This document shows, piece after piece, positions 1 to 7,989 of a stretch of DNA of 64,000 bases (positions within the stretch are counted from its first letter, which is position 1; every line of letters starts with the position of its first letter). A program made the position numbers and the translations under genes. The notes beneath the pieces were generated by a model. That model saw only the letters and a program-made list of their open reading frames with translations. It was not told the origin of the DNA and searched no databases. Source of the DNA: an alpha proteobacterium BAL199 (GTDB taxonomy: Bacteria > Pseudomonadota > Alphaproteobacteria > Thalassobaculales > Thalassobaculaceae); assembly GCA_000171835.1 (NCBI GenBank), contig ABHC01000001.1:372001-436000 (forward strand). The letters are read 5' to 3'.

Positions 1-1
1 C

Positions 2-1177
2 GAAGGCGTGGCGCTCGATGCCGACGTTTCCGGCCTCGACGAACTGCTGCATCGCCAGGTCGAGGGCATGGTGTCGGGCGGAACGTTGTCGATTGCGGCG
101 CTCGAAGCACTCCGCATGGAGTTCGGCGACAACGCGATCGTGGTCGACGCTCTCAACCAGGGCATCGTGGCGTACACCGATGCCGCCAACGACAACGTGG
201 CGGCGCAGTTGACACTGGCTGACGTGACCCGGCTGGCGACCAAGGAACTCGACGCGCAGATCCGCGAGCAGGAGGAGGTCGCGCGGAGTGCGGGAGCGGT
301 GGTGGAGGCGATCGCCGATACCCGACGCCGGCTCGCCCTCGATCCGGCGCTCTCGATCCTGTCGCCACAGGAGCAGTTGGAGGAAGCCCGGCTGCGCTTC
401 GAAGACCTAGCGGGCCGATCGTTGGCCGGCGATCAGGCGGCCCAAGCTGAGCTGCCGGAGGCGAGCGAGGCGTATCTGAAGTTGGCCCGCGACTTCTACG
501 CCAGCAATGAGGACTACGCCCGGGTGTTCCGCCAGGTCGATGCGGCACTGCGTGACACCAGCGACATCGCCGACCGGCAGTTGCAGGTCGCCGAGGCCCA
601 GTTGGAGGAACTGAAGCAGTTGCGTCGGGCGCTGACCGGCGAGTTTGGGGACCTGCCGAACCCGACCGCCGATTTTGGCCACAACCCGACCCGCAACCGG
701 CTGCTGGCCAGGGTCACCGGATACGCCGGGGATTTCGGCAACGGCGGCTTCGCAGCGTTCCGAACCGGTCTGTCGCCCGACATCAACGCGCTGGTCGACG
801 CCATCGCCTCGACCATCAACTTCGCCGATGGCGGGGTGATGACATCGAGCGGACCGTTCGACCTGCACCGATACGCTCGCGGCGGCATCGCGCACGGGCC
901 GCAGCTGGCGCTGTTTGGTGAAGGCCGAATGCCGGAGGCTTTCGTGCCGCTGCCGGACGGGCGGACGATCCCGGTCACCGTGACGGCGCCGGCCAACGAT
1001 TCCGCTGCGCGCGGGTCGGATGCCGGTGCTGCCCGCAGGACCGCCGGCATCGAGACGCTGGTCGAGGAGACCCGTCGGCTGCGGGCCGACATCGGCGGAC
1101 TGCGCGACGAGAACGCAGCGTTGCGACGTGGGCTGGAGCGGGTGGCGGCTGGAATCAACGCGGGGAGGGTGGCATGA
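2..1177 (+). CDS. Phage tail tape-measure-like protein, C-terminal part (5' end outside window)
   Basis: The frame is open to the left edge of the window, so this is the C-terminal part of a longer protein; the GTG at position 8 need not be its start. The first two thirds are helical and charged, with Glu/Gln-rich stretches that look like coiled coil. Near residue 275 there is a FADGGVM segment followed by YARGGIAHGP and an FGEGRMPEAFVPLPDGR motif. Gly-Gly-Val/Ile motifs of this kind, followed by an 'E-A-x-x-P' stretch, are typical of the C-terminus of tailed-phage tape-measure proteins. The last 40 residues (about ETLVEETRRLRADI onward) form a leucine-zipper-like coil. It overlaps the next gene by ATGA, so the tail genes are translationally coupled. 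The family assignment is by motif only. Confidence 0.65.
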   Translation, partial: EGVALDADVSGLDELLHRQVEGMVSGGTLSIAALEALRMEFGDNAIVVDALNQGIVAYTDAANDNVAAQLTLADVTRLATKELDAQIREQEEVARSAGAVVEAIADTRRRLALDPALSILSPQEQLEEARLRFEDLAGRSLAGDQAAQAELPEASEAYLKLARDFYASNEDYARVFRQVDAALRDTSDIADRQLQVAEAQLEELKQLRRALTGEFGDLPNPTADFGHNPTRNRLLARVTGYAGDFGNGGFAAFRTGLSPDINALVDAIASTINFADGGVMTSSGPFDLHRYARGGIAHGPQLALFGEGRMPEAFVPLPDGRTIPVTVTAPANDSAARGSDAGAARRTAGIETLVEETRRLRADIGGLRDENAALRRGLERVAAGINAGRVA

Positions 1178-2688
1178 GCCGGTTCGACGACCTGCTGGCC
1201 AATCCCCATGCGGCGCGACGCTATCTCGTGGTGGTCGAACCGTTCGATCCGGCGCTCGGGACGACCCGGACGCTGCGCTACAGCGATCATGGGTTCGTCA
1301 CGCGCCCGGACGACACCCCGCCGAACACCTGGTTCGATCCGCGGCTGGTGACCGCGTTGAACTTCGAGCGGCAACTGTTCTCCGGCGGACGGCTGGAGGG
1401 TCGCTCGGTGCCGGGATTCGGCACCCTGACCTTGAACAACGCCGATGGCGGGCTGGACAATCTGGCCGGCATGGCCTGGGACGGCCGTCGGGTGCGGGTC
1501 TGGCTCGGCGGCGACGGCTTCCGGCTGGCCGAGTTTGGGTTGGTGTTCGATGGCACGGCCGACCAGATCGAGTTCGACGACCTGTTGGTCGCCGTCCGGC
1601 TGCGCGATCTGCAGGCCCGCTTTGAAGCGGAAGTGACGCGAGCCAGCTACGCCGGTACCGGTGGAACTGAAGGCCGCGAAGGACTCACCGGACGGGCGCG
1701 ACCTCTGTGCTTCGGTCAGGTCTTGCGGGTTCCGGCGGTGCTCGTCGACCCGGCAGCGCTGCTGTACCAGGTGCATGACGGCGCGATCGCCGATGTGGAT
1801 GCTGTGTACGACCGCGGCGTGGCGCTGAACAAAGTCACCGGCGCGCCGACTGCCGGCCAATTCCGCTCCGACCCGGCGACCGGCTGCTTCACGCTCGGTG
1901 CATCGCCGGCCGGCACCGTGACCGCCGATGTGCGCGGCGATGCGACCGGAGGCTATGTGGAGACGGCGGCCGCGCTGGTGCGGCGGGTCGCGATCAGCCG
2001 GGCCGGATTCGCCGATCCGGAGGATCTCGATGCTGCGGCGTTCGAGGCCCTCGACGCGGCGGCACCGGTGCCGGTCGGGTTGTTCGTCGAGACCGAAGCA
2101 CCCCTGGTCGACCTGCTGGACACCCTGGTCGAGGCGATCGGCGGGCACTACGGCTTCGACCGTGCCGGGCGGCTGACAGTCGGCCGGGTCGAGGCACCAG
2201 CCGCAGCGGCCGACGCCGAGTTCGATTCCATGCAGATCCTGGAAATCGAGCGGGTGGCGGTGGCCCGGCCGATCTGGCGCCAGAAACTGGGGTACGCCCG
2301 TTACTGGCGGACCCTCGACGCATCGGGGGTCGCCGGTTCGGTCAATGCGGAAACCCGAGCCGATCTGGCCGAGGGTTTCCGGTATGCCACAGCGGACGAT
2401 CCGGCCATCAAGGTTCGCCATCTGCTGGCCGAGGAAGCGGTGCGCGACACCGTGCTCGCTCTGGCTACGGATGCGGCGTCCGAAGCGGCCCGGCGCCTGG
2501 CCCTGTTCGGAGCCGACCGCGATGCCTTGCGGGTGCGATTGAAAACCCAGCCGTTCGCGCTGGATCTGGGGCTGACAGTGCGGATCCGGTACCCGCGCTA
2601 CGGGCTCGCCGCCGGCCGCAATCTGCTCGTCGTCGGCATGACCGAGGACGCGGCGGTGAACGAAGTGACCCTCGACCTTTGGGGATGA
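1174..2688 (+). CDS. Phage tail/baseplate-type structural protein (504 aa)
   Basis: This starts inside the stop of the tape-measure-like gene (ATGA) and is read with the same high-GC codon use. The protein is rich in beta-type sequence with no signal peptide or membrane segment. Residues about 85-150 (PGFGTLTLNNADGG ... FDGTADQIEF) resemble the small beta domains of phage tail hub proteins. The C-terminal third (about 300-500, with LVDLLDTLVEAIGGHYGFDRAG) looks like a repeated hub or baseplate fold. Its position directly after a tape-measure-like protein is where siphophage distal-tail and hub proteins sit. I do not recognise a named family. The assignment to a tail structure rests on gene order and general sequence character. 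Confidence 0.6.
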   Translation: MSRFDDLLANPHAARRYLVVVEPFDPALGTTRTLRYSDHGFVTRPDDTPPNTWFDPRLVTALNFERQLFSGGRLEGRSVPGFGTLTLNNADGGLDNLAGMAWDGRRVRVWLGGDGFRLAEFGLVFDGTADQIEFDDLLVAVRLRDLQARFEAEVTRASYAGTGGTEGREGLTGRARPLCFGQVLRVPAVLVDPAALLYQVHDGAIADVDAVYDRGVALNKVTGAPTAGQFRSDPATGCFTLGASPAGTVTADVRGDATGGYVETAAALVRRVAISRAGFADPEDLDAAAFEALDAAAPVPVGLFVETEAPLVDLLDTLVEAIGGHYGFDRAGRLTVGRVEAPAAAADAEFDSMQILEIERVAVARPIWRQKLGYARYWRTLDASGVAGSVNAETRADLAEGFRYATADDPAIKVRHLLAEEAVRDTVLALATDAASEAARRLALFGADRDALRVRLKTQPFALDLGLTVRIRYPRYGLAAGRNLLVVGMTEDAAVNEVTLDLWG

Positions 2689-2695
2689 CAAGCGC

Positions 2696-3550
2696 ATGGG
2701 CACGGTCCTGATCGCCTACCGCAACCACGCCGACAACGCCGAGTTCTTGGGCGGCGGCTGGAGTTCGGAGCTACCGGCGGCCAATCTGGCCGACCGGCAG
2801 CCGAGTCGGGTGGCCCGCACGGCCTCCGCCGACCCTGTCGACACGACCGTCGACCTCGACTTCGGTGCCCAGAAGCCTGTGCGATTCGTGGCGCTGATCC
2901 GCCACAGCCTGACGCAGTCCGGACGATGGCGGTTGCGGCTGGCGTTGAGCGGCGAGTTTTCCGAACCGCTGCTCGACACCGGTTGGATGGCGATCTGGCC
3001 GGCGTCGACGCCGTTCGGAGTCGGCGTGTGGGGCGAGTTCCACTGGGGCGGCCGGTTGCCGCCTGAAGAGGCGGCGACCTACGGCATTGCCGCCATTCAC
3101 GTGCTGCCGGTACCGGTGATCGCGCGGCACCTGCGCCTGGAACTCGACGATCCGGGCAATCCCGAAGGCTATCTGCAGGCCGGGCGGCTGGTCGCCGGGC
3201 CCGCCTGGCAGCCCCGGGTCAACCTGCAGTACGGCTGGTCGATCGAGCAGGTCGACGACAGCCGCACCGTGCGGTCGCGGGGCGGACAGAGCTATGTCGA
3301 CGTGCAGCCGAAGTACCGGCGCTTGCGATTCGCGTTCGATTTCCTGGAGCGAGACGAAGTGTTCGGACATGCCTACGAGCTTGAGCGCATCAAAGGCGTC
3401 GGCGGCGATCTGATGGTGATGGCCGACCCTGACGACCTGCAGCACCGCCACCGCCACACCGTCTACGGCGTGCTGGCCGAGACCGCGCCGATCGCCAACC
3501 CGGCGTTCGGCCGGTTCGCCAAGGCGTTCACAGTCGACGAATTGCTCTAA
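2696..3550 (+). CDS. Phage tail-associated protein (284 aa)
   Basis: The ORF starts 7 bases after the preceding tail gene and has the same orientation and codon use. The protein opens with an AYRNHADNAEF segment and then has a domain of about 150 residues (DLDFGAQKPVRFVALIRHSL ... RHLRLELDDPGNPEGYLQAGRL). Its alternating hydrophobic pattern suggests a discoidin or carbohydrate-binding-like beta sandwich. The second half (YGWSIEQVDDSRTVRSRGG and onward) looks like another beta-rich tail domain. No catalytic motif is visible. The role as a tail or baseplate component is inferred from its place in the late gene block. Confidence 0.6.
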   Translation: MGTVLIAYRNHADNAEFLGGGWSSELPAANLADRQPSRVARTASADPVDTTVDLDFGAQKPVRFVALIRHSLTQSGRWRLRLALSGEFSEPLLDTGWMAIWPASTPFGVGVWGEFHWGGRLPPEEAATYGIAAIHVLPVPVIARHLRLELDDPGNPEGYLQAGRLVAGPAWQPRVNLQYGWSIEQVDDSRTVRSRGGQSYVDVQPKYRRLRFAFDFLERDEVFGHAYELERIKGVGGDLMVMADPDDLQHRHRHTVYGVLAETAPIANPAFGRFAKAFTVDELL

Positions 3551-3603
3551 CTCCCGCGCCCCCGGCCGATACCACCCAGCCGCCCTGATCGGAGACTAGA
3601 TCC

Positions 3604-4446
3604 ATGTCCTGGAGCGTGACCCTCGCCGGCGAAACCTTCACCGACGCGAACGTGGCCGGCACGGCATACGCCGACGAAGCAACCGGTTTTCCGGCCATTC
3701 TCGCCGCCTTCGCCCGGGAAGCAGCATTCCTGAAAGGATTGGCCGCCACCTCGGCCACGCCGCTGACCCCGAGTACTGGAGCGGTAGCGTTCACCACGCA
3801 TCAGGACGCCACGACGGTCGGCCTATCGCCCGGGATGTTGGTGCGGGTGGTGAGCGCATCGGACCCGACCCGGCTGATGATCGGCACGGTCACGGCCTTC
3901 ACCGGGACAGCCCTTGAACTGGACGTGACCTTCGCCAACGGAACCACCGCAGCCGACTGGGTGATCACCCGGCCGACCGGAGGCAGCAGTCTGGCGCTCG
4001 ATCCGGCACCGGCGCTGGCCGCGGACCTAAACGCCGCCGGGTACAGCTTGGACGGAGTGCTGAACCTGATCGTCTCGGCGCTGGCGTCGTTGACCAACCT
4101 GCGGGTCAGCGGCGGCGACGAATGGCGGGAACTGGATCTTGGCACGGTAACGGCGGCGGTATCCGGATCGCCGGCTAACACGTCCCTGCAACGCCTGACC
4201 CTGGGCGCCGACATCGACGTCGAGCACGCGCCGCCGACGTCCGGCTACGTCTACTGGAAGCAATGGACGGTCCTGCAGGACGCCACCGGCGGTCGCACAC
4301 CGACCTTCCGGCTGCTGGGTGGTGCCGCCGGACTCTGGCCGAACGACGACGAGCCGGAGTGGACTGACCAGGATCCGGAAGTCGAAACGACGGTCGTCGC
4401 CAAGGTCGGGCCGGGTGCTGTCTTGAAGCTGTATGTGGGAGGATGA
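3604..4446 (+). CDS. Phage structural protein upstream of the glycine-rich tip gene (280 aa)
   Basis: A GGAG lies 9 bases before the ATG. The protein begins with a short beta stretch (SWSVTLAGETF) and has small, Thr/Ala/Gly-rich beta repeats around residues 55-130 (VGLSPGMLVRVVSASDPTRL, GTALELDVTFANGT), in keeping with a tail-fibre or baseplate accessory protein. The end (VAKVGPGAVLKLYVGG) is close to the start of the next gene, whose ribosome-binding site GGAGG lies inside this stop region. I cannot place it in a named family. The 53-base gap before it is the only real space in the tail block and may hold no more than the ribosome-binding site. Confidence 0.55.
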   Translation: MSWSVTLAGETFTDANVAGTAYADEATGFPAILAAFAREAAFLKGLAATSATPLTPSTGAVAFTTHQDATTVGLSPGMLVRVVSASDPTRLMIGTVTAFTGTALELDVTFANGTTAADWVITRPTGGSSLALDPAPALAADLNAAGYSLDGVLNLIVSALASLTNLRVSGGDEWRELDLGTVTAAVSGSPANTSLQRLTLGADIDVEHAPPTSGYVYWKQWTVLQDATGGRTPTFRLLGGAAGLWPNDDEPEWTDQDPEVETTVVAKVGPGAVLKLYVGG

Positions 4447-4559
4447 GCAATGCCACCGATTGTTGTTGTCAAGAGTCATAGCGTCTCGCTTCCGGTTGGC
4501 ATTGGGGCGTCAACTCCTTTTGCAAACAACGCCGAAATTACTGTTTCTGACGGTTCATG

Positions 4560-5639
4560 CTTGCCTATCCGGTTGACTCCCATGCCCACTAGATCTAGCG
4601 TTTGGCATGGATGTCCTGGCCCGAGAAGATCTGCCGTTTCCGCAGTCGCTGCCGGAATTTCAGTGCTTTTTTCCCGACGACGCGGCCTGTGCTGCATATC
4701 TCGAAAAGGCCCGCTGGAATGGTGGGTTCGTCTGCCCGAGATGCGGCGTTGTCGGCGAACCGTTCCGTTTCGAGGCGCGTCCGGGCGTTCTGCGCTGCCG
4801 CGCCTGTCGCAAAGACGTAAGCCTGATGGCTGGGACTGTCATGGAGCGCAGTCACACGCCGTTGTCGACCTGGTTCTGGGCGGCTTACCTGATGGCCAGC
4901 CAGACGCCCGGAATGTCGGCCGTTCAATTTCAACGGCAACTCGGCCTGTCGCGCTATGAGACTGCATTCGGCATCCTTCACAAGCTCCGCGCCGCGATGG
5001 TGCGCCCAGAGCGCGACAAGATTGGCGGCAAGCCGCAAGAGCATGTCGAAGTGGATGAAACGTGGGTTGGAGGGCGCACCCGAGGCGAGGGCCGGGGAGT
5101 CCATCACAAGGTTCTCGTCTCCTGCGCCGTGGAGGTGCGTCGCCGCAAGCCGGGAACCAAACTCGACAATCGGAAAGACGGTCGCTACGCGGGACGCGTT
5201 CGTCTCGCCGTCGTCCCCGACCGCAGCGCCAATTCGCTCGGCAGTTTCGTCGAAAACGCCGTTGCTCCCGGATCGCTGATCGTCACCGACGACTGGAGCG
5301 GCTATGCCGGGCTTCGCAAGCGCGGATTCGACCACCACGCGATCGCCGAATGCGGAGACCCGGAGATCGCAGAGGAATTCCTGCCGATCATCCACTTGGT
5401 CTTCGCCAATCTGAAGACCTGGATCAATGGCATCCATCACGGCGTCAGTGCCAAGCATCTGCAAGCCTACCTCAACGAGTTCACGTTCCGCTTCAATCGG
5501 CGCTTCTATCCGTTCAACTCGTTCCGCTCACTGCTCGGAATCGCCGGCGGGGCCGCAGCGCCGACCTTCGACGGGCTCTACTCGGGAGAATGGACTCACC
5601 CTACATTTAGTGGGTGTGGGTAACAACCGGATAGGCAAG
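4560..5639 (+). mobile_element. Complete IS1595-family insertion sequence with 8-bp target duplication
   Basis: The element is 1080 bp. Its terminal inverted repeats begin CTTGCCTATCCGGTTG at 4560 and end with the complement at 5639; about 26 of the first 31 positions match, with mismatches in the middle. The flanks carry an exact 8-bp direct repeat GGTTCATG (4552-4559 and 5640-5647), the duplication length expected for the IS1595 family. The sole gene inside is an ISXO2-like transposase whose stop lies within the right inverted repeat. The intact ends and perfect target repeat suggest a fairly recent insertion. It sits in the coding sequence of the glycine-rich phage gene. Confidence 0.92.
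4607..5623 (+). CDS. IS1595-family (ISXO2-like) transposase (338 aa)
   Basis: This transposase fills the IS. An N-terminal zinc ribbon has two Cys pairs, CPRCG near residue 43 and CRACRKD near residue 65. The catalytic domain follows with VEVDETWVGGR near residue 147 (first Asp), TDDWSGY near residue 227 (second Asp), and a helical end with NLKTWINGIHHGVSAKHLQ and LNEFTFRFNRR. These are the hallmarks of ISXO2-like transposases (DDE fold with an Asn/His-type third position). No frameshift or stop interrupts it, so the enzyme may be active. Confidence 0.93.
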   Translation: MDVLAREDLPFPQSLPEFQCFFPDDAACAAYLEKARWNGGFVCPRCGVVGEPFRFEARPGVLRCRACRKDVSLMAGTVMERSHTPLSTWFWAAYLMASQTPGMSAVQFQRQLGLSRYETAFGILHKLRAAMVRPERDKIGGKPQEHVEVDETWVGGRTRGEGRGVHHKVLVSCAVEVRRRKPGTKLDNRKDGRYAGRVRLAVVPDRSANSLGSFVENAVAPGSLIVTDDWSGYAGLRKRGFDHHAIAECGDPEIAEEFLPIIHLVFANLKTWINGIHHGVSAKHLQAYLNEFTFRFNRRFYPFNSFRSLLGIAGGAAAPTFDGLYSGEWTHPTFSGCG

Positions 5640-6568
5640 GGTTCATGGAATATATCGAAAGCCAGTATCCCTAGTGGAACAGAGATAATTCGACTTCATT
5701 TATTCGGTCCTGGTGGAAATGGTTCAAATGGTGGTGGAGGGGGCGGGGGTTCCTGTTGCATTAAGACCGTATATCTGGAGGGGGGCTCGATGTTGCGACG
5801 TTCAACATAACTCTTCCTGCGGGCGGTTCCGGCGCCGCTGGAACCATTGTTTGCGTAAACCCAACCATAAGTATGTCGGCTGGTGCCGGAGGCAATGCGA
5901 GCGGTGACACCCCAGGAACTGGAGGCATAGCCATAGGCGGCGACTCCAATCGCTTGGGTGGGACCGGCGGAAACGGAGCCTTTGGCGGCGGCGGCGGCGG
6001 TTCTGCTGGATCCTGGCTTGGTGATGGCAGAACCGGAGGTCCGGCCAGTATCGGCGGGAACGGTGGCGGCGGTGGCGCGGGCGTTTCTGGTGACGGAGGG
6101 AACGCAGATGGCTCAAGTAACAACGCAGGAACCGGTGGCGCAATCAGCGCTGGCGGCGGTTCGGGGACGCCTGGTGGTGTTGGGTTCACTGGCCCATTCG
6201 GAACTGGCGGAGGGTCATTCTCGGCGCCCGGAAGTGCGACTACGGGCGCGGGTGGTTGGGGGGCAGGCGGTACAGGCGCCAGCACATCCAGCAGCGTGCC
6301 GGGGACCGGTTCAGCGGGTGGTAGATGTGGAGGAGGTGGTGGCGCTGGTATCCTTGGGATCGGAGGAGATGGCGGTTATGGCGGCGGCGGTGGCGGCTCA
6401 GCGACAGGTGGATCTGGTGGTAAGGCATTCGTGGTTGTCGAATGGAACTAGGAGGCTAAAGGAAGTAAACGTGGTGTGCTGTGTATCCGCCGTGACGATG
6501 ATTGCGCAACGTCGCTGACGTTCGAGCCGGCCGCGGCGCCTGATCTCTATCCTTCCACGAGGCACCCC

Positions 6569-6769
6569 ATGAAGGATTTTGCCGTTCCGGCCGGGTCCGA
6601 GCGTCGGGATGCCGGGACGGTGGTTGACCGGACGTTGTTCAACCACCGCCTGACTGAGCTCGAGCGCCGAGTCGGCCGCATCGAGGCGTTTCTGCTCGGC
6701 GTGCTGTGCACCATCGCGGTGTCGGTGCTGGGCGGAATGGTTGCCGTGCTGAACCTGCCGCGGCCCTGA
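6569..6769 (+). CDS. Small single-pass membrane protein of the phage segment (66 aa)
   Basis: I chose the ATG at 6569, which follows a CGAGG. An in-frame ATG-less extension upstream to 6476 looks non-coding. The N-terminal half is charged (DRTLFNHRLTELERRVGRIEAF) and amphipathic. The C-terminal half is one membrane span (LLGVLCTIAVSVLGGMVAVL) ending NLPRP. A short coil followed by a C-terminal membrane anchor recurs among small phage proteins near lysis or tail-tip genes (haemolysin XhlA-like, holin-associated). That role is a guess from context. Confidence 0.5.
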   Translation: MKDFAVPAGSERRDAGTVVDRTLFNHRLTELERRVGRIEAFLLGVLCTIAVSVLGGMVAVLNLPRP

Positions 6770-6826
6770 GACTGGCACGCCGAACCGGCGTTCCGACCAA
6801 TCCAATCATTCTCATCGGAGGCTCTG

Positions 6827-7048
6827 ATGACCGGTCCGTTTCGCGCGGCGGCGGGCGCTGCCGTCGTGTTCCTGCTTCTATTGCTCGGCGGCTGCCTGAC
6901 GGTGCCGGCGGTGCTCGCGGTCGGCGGTGCGCTGGTCGCCGCGACCGACGCCTATTGCGGCGGCATCACCCTCGATACCAGGCAGGCGTTGCGCGACCGG
7001 TTCACCAGTGGCCGGGCGGTGATCCATTGCGTGACGGAGGACCACTGA
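6827..7048 (+). CDS. Small lipoprotein of the phage segment (73 aa)
   Basis: A GGAGG lies 6 bases before the ATG. The N-terminus is a signal peptide with a lipobox, LLLLLGGC, making Cys23 the likely lipidated residue. After cleavage about 50 residues remain, including a short hydrophobic stretch (VPAVLAVGGALVAATDAYC) and a polar tail with Cys and His. A small outer-membrane lipoprotein beside small membrane proteins recalls the Rz1-like outer spanin of phage lysis cassettes. It lacks the proline-rich body usual for Rz1, so the function stays open. Its stop overlaps the next start (TGATG). Confidence 0.55.
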   Translation: MTGPFRAAAGAAVVFLLLLLGGCLTVPAVLAVGGALVAATDAYCGGITLDTRQALRDRFTSGRAVIHCVTEDH

Positions 7049-7284
7049 TGGCCGCGGTCACGGCGCCGCGCCTGGCCGTATCCGGCGCATCGGTCGGACT
7101 TGGCGTGCTGGTCGCCTGGGCATGGAACGCCGCGATCCCGCAGGTCCCGATGCCGGCCGAGGTGGCGGCGGTCGTTGGCGCCGTCATCGCACCGCTGTTC
7201 GACGTGCTGGTGGCGTTGCGCGACGCGGCGCTGGCCCGCATCGCCGGCACGGGCGAGGTATCGGCCGCCTCGGATCAGCGGTGA
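7048..7284 (+). CDS. Small hydrophobic protein of the phage segment, possibly holin-like (78 aa)
   Basis: This is translationally coupled to the lipoprotein through TGATG. It has two hydrophobic stretches, about residues 7-27 (LAVSGASVGLGVLVAWAWNAA) and 33-52 (PAEVAAVVGAVIAPLFDVLVA), then a short polar tail. The size and two-span layout would fit a holin-like protein, but no endolysin is visible in the window, so this is only a suggestion. Its end overlaps the convergent gene on the other strand by 10 bases, making this the right edge of the phage-type genes. Confidence 0.5.
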   Translation: MAAVTAPRLAVSGASVGLGVLVAWAWNAAIPQVPMPAEVAAVVGAVIAPLFDVLVALRDAALARIAGTGEVSAASDQR

Positions 7285-7961
7285 TTGCCGAACACGAAAG
7301 CGTAGCGGCCGAGGTCGACCTTGCCGGTTGGCAATTCGTACTCCGCCAAGCGGTCATCGTCGAAGCCTTCGGCCAGTGCAGCCCCGACGATCGCCGGCGT
7401 GCTGCCTTCCAGGATGACCACCCACTCCTGCTTCAAGTCCGCCGGCACCGGCTTGCCCTGGGCCCGCATTCCCTCGGCCACCACGTCGAGGTCGTTCTCC
7501 ATCAGCACTGCGCCGTGCATGCCGGCACGTCCGCCCAGCTCCGGCAGCAGGGAGTCACGCAGCAACTCGCGCAGCGCCGGCTTGTGCTCGTCGGCTGGAA
7601 AGAACCGGGCTAGGCCGGCCGCACCCGAGATGCCGTGCGCCAGATCGACCGTGCAGGTCAGGGTCAGCCGGTCGAAATGGGTGAATTTTGCCATCACCCG
7701 TTTCGACCAGTCGGACTGGTTGCCCAACAGCTTCATGTACTCGGGCGCGCACAGGTCGCGGACCGTATCGGTCTCGTAGGTCGCGAAGTACTTCACCTTG
7801 GTGGCAGAATCCGCTGCCACGTACCGGCGCGCGCGCTTGAAGCCGGGCATGAACACCCGCTCGTCCACATGCTCGCGGTTGTACCACTCGTTGAAGTCCA
7901 TCTCGTCCTGCGGCGCCACCTCAGTGAAGGTGATCAGCATTCCGGTCCCGAGCAGTCCCAT
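7275..7961 (-). CDS. Dimeric alpha/beta-barrel-type protein of a catabolic operon (228 aa)
   Basis: The start is ATG 7961, which follows AGGAGA at the right distance; the ORF extends further upstream only by chance. The N-terminal part (GTGMLITFTEVAPQDEMDFNEWYNREH) has the shape of ferredoxin-like dimeric alpha/beta-barrel proteins, with the F-N-x-W-Y-x-x-E-H pattern known from EthD/DUF-type families. The second half (MHGAVLMENDLD ... EWVVILEG) reads like a second copy of such a domain. It is the last gene of an operon behind a fumarylacetoacetate-hydrolase-family gene, so a role in small-molecule catabolism is likely. The exact substrate cannot be read from sequence. Its 3' end overlaps the phage gene opposite. 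Confidence 0.6.
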   Translation of the reverse strand: MGLLGTGMLITFTEVAPQDEMDFNEWYNREHVDERVFMPGFKRARRYVAADSATKVKYFATYETDTVRDLCAPEYMKLLGNQSDWSKRVMAKFTHFDRLTLTCTVDLAHGISGAAGLARFFPADEHKPALRELLRDSLLPELGGRAGMHGAVLMENDLDVVAEGMRAQGKPVPADLKQEWVVILEGSTPAIVGAALAEGFDDDRLAEYELPTGKVDLGRYAFVFGNHR

Positions 7962-7989
7962 GGTCGTCTCCTGCGGTGCGTGCGAGGCG

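Larger units (their letters stand above)
4450..6451 (+). pseudogene. Glycine-rich phage tail-tip/adhesin gene, interrupted by an IS and out of frame
   Basis: The gene starts at ATG 4450 behind GGAGGATGAGCA. Removing the IS (4560-5639) and one copy of the 8-bp target repeat restores a continuous frame through GSWNISKASIPSGTEIIRLHLFG, which then reaches a stop at 5808. A second frame opens upstream of 5873 and runs to 6451, coding for a long Gly-rich domain ending GGKAFVVVEWN. Both frames agree in sense around GLDVATFNITLPAGG, so they were probably one protein of about 304 aa. The join would be at a run of six G at 5780-5785, where one missing G (or a -1 shift) puts the halves in register. Poly-glycine domains ending in a short beta strand are typical of glycine-rich tail-tip adhesins of phages. 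Two separate lesions make it a pseudogene as it stands. Confidence 0.75.

Noticed and set aside
514-2703. 729-aa minus-strand ORF over the tail genes
   Set aside because: It is a long open frame caused by high GC content opposite well-supported plus-strand genes. Its product is Arg/Gly/Pro-rich and no motif or ribosome-binding site is seen.
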